From positions 1 to 6,593 of the forward strand of contig CAUTVF010000052.1 of assembly GCA_963541805.1 (NCBI GenBank): a stretch of 6,593 bases of DNA, written 5' to 3'. The stretch's first letter is position 1; each line of letters starts with the position of its first letter. This document shows, piece by piece, positions 5,513 through 6,593 of the stretch. A program made the translations under genes and the position numbers. Under the pieces are notes generated by a model. It made no database searches. It worked only from the letters and a program-made list of their open reading frames with translations, and was not told the origin of the DNA. The stretch is from CAUTVF01 sp963541805 (GTDB lineage: Bacteria > Pseudomonadota > Alphaproteobacteria > Rs-D84 > CASDRH01).

Positions 5513-5530
5513 CCCCTACAGGGATTTTTT
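5510..5530 (+). terminator. Rho-independent terminator of the ArsR-family gene, overlapping the next promoter
   Basis: AATCCC (5510-5515) pairs with GGGATT (5521-5526) around CTACA, and the T run spans 5525-5530. It lies about 50 bases after the arsR stop. Its left arm shares bases with the -10 box at 5507-5512. Confidence 0.75.
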
Positions 5531-5582
5531 ATCTATACTGTATTACTGAAGTCTTATAGATATATAATGTAGGGAGAGTGTT

Positions 5583-6593
5583 ATGAAATTCAAAATCAAC
5601 CATTCTGCAATTTTACATTCGATATTTGCTTTCTTTGTTTTCTTTTTAAACTTTCCCCTGTTTAATATTAATAATTCTTATTCATACGAATGTAAACATC
5701 CTCTTTGCTCTCTGACTGGAAATGGAGAATTTACTGAAGATATAAGTATTGTCACTCATAATAATATTGTTAGTGCAAAACTAACAGTTCATTCTCCGCA
5801 TACTATTCGAAATAGTAGAATAGATGTATATAGTGGTTTTAGTCTGGTAGGAAATGGTGATGGATCAACCCTTGAGAATTTATCTAGTATTGATACTGGT
5901 CATCTGATGGTTAGAAATATGGATTCTAGATTTCCTTCAAAAGTAAGGAATAGAGGTTCATTGAAAGCTGGTAATATTGAGATGTCCGGTGGTAATAGCC
6001 ATATTTGGAATGAAGTATTATTGAAAGCTGCTAGATTGGGAAATGATAATGGATCTTTTTCTAATAGTTCTAATGCTACTGCAGTTATACTGCAGATTTA
6101 TAACAATGGCCGTTTCAATAATTTAGGAAAGTTGATTAGTTCTTACATAATAAATCAAAATCATGGGAATTTTGTAAATCATGCAAGTGGGGATTTAGAG
6201 GTCGTTGATTTAACAAATTTGTACAATGGTTATTTTAAAAATTCAGGAAAATTGAAAAGTCATAATATTAAAAATGAAAAATTGGCTACGTTTACAAATG
6301 ATGGGGATTTAAATACAGATTTGATAAGAAATTTTGGAGAAGCTTCTGCAACATCCGATACCGTTTTTACAAATAATGCAGATATACACTCCAAAAAAAT
6401 AGATAATGCAGATGGAAAATTTGTAAATGGCGGAACTATTGTATCAGATGAAATTGTAAACTCTGGTCATAAGGCAATTTACAATAACAGTGGAAACATA
6501 AATACCATAAAGTTGGTTAATCAAAACAGCGCAAAGTATAATAATACTGGAACTATTCGTGTTGTCGAGTTTCTCAACATTAATAATGATACC
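5583..6593 (+). CDS. Exported repeat protein, predicted beta-solenoid surface adhesin or autotransporter passenger (3' end outside window)
   Basis: The frame is open from the ATG at 5583 to the window edge (337 codons, no stop). Upstream GGGAG (5572-5576) is six bases from the ATG. The N-terminus is a signal peptide: basic start MKFK, hydrophobic core rich in Phe/Leu (about 14-27), then a polar region NNSYSYE where cleavage could fall near residue 35. Two cysteines follow (37 and 42) and none afterwards, so they may form one disulfide. From about residue 120 the chain is a series of roughly 19-residue repeats with pattern F-x-N-x-G-x-[IL]-x-x-x-x-[IL]-x-N, rich in Asn, Gly, Ser and Thr. This is typical of parallel beta-helix passengers of secreted adhesins. 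A C-terminal beta-barrel, expected for an autotransporter, would lie beyond the window and is not seen. It has its own promoter. The family is not recognised. Confidence 0.8.
   Translation, partial: MKFKINHSAILHSIFAFFVFFLNFPLFNINNSYSYECKHPLCSLTGNGEFTEDISIVTHNNIVSAKLTVHSPHTIRNSRIDVYSGFSLVGNGDGSTLENLSSIDTGHLMVRNMDSRFPSKVRNRGSLKAGNIEMSGGNSHIWNEVLLKAARLGNDNGSFSNSSNATAVILQIYNNGRFNNLGKLISSYIINQNHGNFVNHASGDLEVVDLTNLYNGYFKNSGKLKSHNIKNEKLATFTNDGDLNTDLIRNFGEASATSDTVFTNNADIHSKKIDNADGKFVNGGTIVSDEIVNSGHKAIYNNSGNINTIKLVNQNSAKYNNTGTIRVVEFLNINNDT
5940..6593 (+). repeat. Degenerate ~19-residue protein repeats of the surface protein
   Basis: About eleven units are visible, beginning near residues 120, 140, 157, 176, 195, 216, 235, 260, 279, 298 and 317. 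Lengths are mostly 19, with 17, 20, 21 and 25 in some. Clear examples are RFNNLGKLISSYIIN, YFKNSGKLKSHNIKN, KFVNGGTIVSDEIVN and IYNNSGNINTIKLVN. The DNA copies have diverged, so this is an old protein repeat and not a recent DNA expansion. Confidence 0.8.

Noticed and set aside
5531..5561. Riboswitch or regulatory RNA in the leader of the surface protein (ATCTATA at 5531-5537 pairing with TATAGAT at 5555-5561)
   Set aside because: It is a single weak 7-bp AT-rich stem with a 17-base loop and matches no riboswitch class I know. It may slightly affect the leader but is not supported as a feature.
1..6593. Mobile element, tRNA or rRNA
   Set aside because: I found no transposase, integrase, terminal inverted repeats with target duplication, tRNA cloverleaf or rRNA-like stretch on either strand.

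Overview
The window is strongly AT-rich DNA (third codon positions are mostly A or T) and bacterial. It carries short, well-formed sigma70-type promoters, small intergenic gaps and hairpin-plus-T-run terminators. Surface-polysaccharide glycosyltransferases and an exported repeat protein that resembles an autotransporter or adhesin passenger point to an AT-rich, probably host-associated, Gram-negative bacterium with a fermentative or microaerobic life. This placement is inference. No rRNA, tRNA or single diagnostic gene fixes the taxon, although AT-rich gut Alphaproteobacteria would fit.

Layout. Positions 1-2174 (+) are the distal end of a polysaccharide gene cluster: the C-terminal end of an unrecognised protein, then two family-2 glycosyltransferases in tight succession. 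A hairpin at 2196-2225 ends this operon and is shared with the 3' end of the convergent gene, a D-lactate dehydrogenase-type 2-hydroxyacid dehydrogenase (2213-3247, -). That gene is divergent from a helicase-like or regulator-like ATP-binding protein (3384-4733, +). This protein has AlbA_2, GHKL-type ATPase and winged-helix parts, joined by a perfect GKSK tandem repeat. A second bidirectional terminator (4737-4759) separates it from thioredoxin (4780-5103, -).

Thioredoxin is divergent from a small ArsR-family repressor (5197-5457, +). Their shared 93-bp spacer holds two overlapping promoters, and a 26-bp inverted repeat lies where one bound repressor would block both. This looks like a compact thiol- or redox-responsive switch. 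After arsR, a terminator overlaps a strong extended -10 promoter. That promoter should drive the last gene (5583 to beyond the edge), an exported protein built of about 19-residue N/G/S-rich repeats, predicted to form a beta-solenoid.

The genes form several independent transcription units, not one pathway. The items most worth a second look are the trxA/arsR regulatory module, the expandable GKSK linker in the AlbA_2 ATPase, the LFG-type tail repeats at the C-termini of both glycosyltransferases, and the solenoid surface protein.
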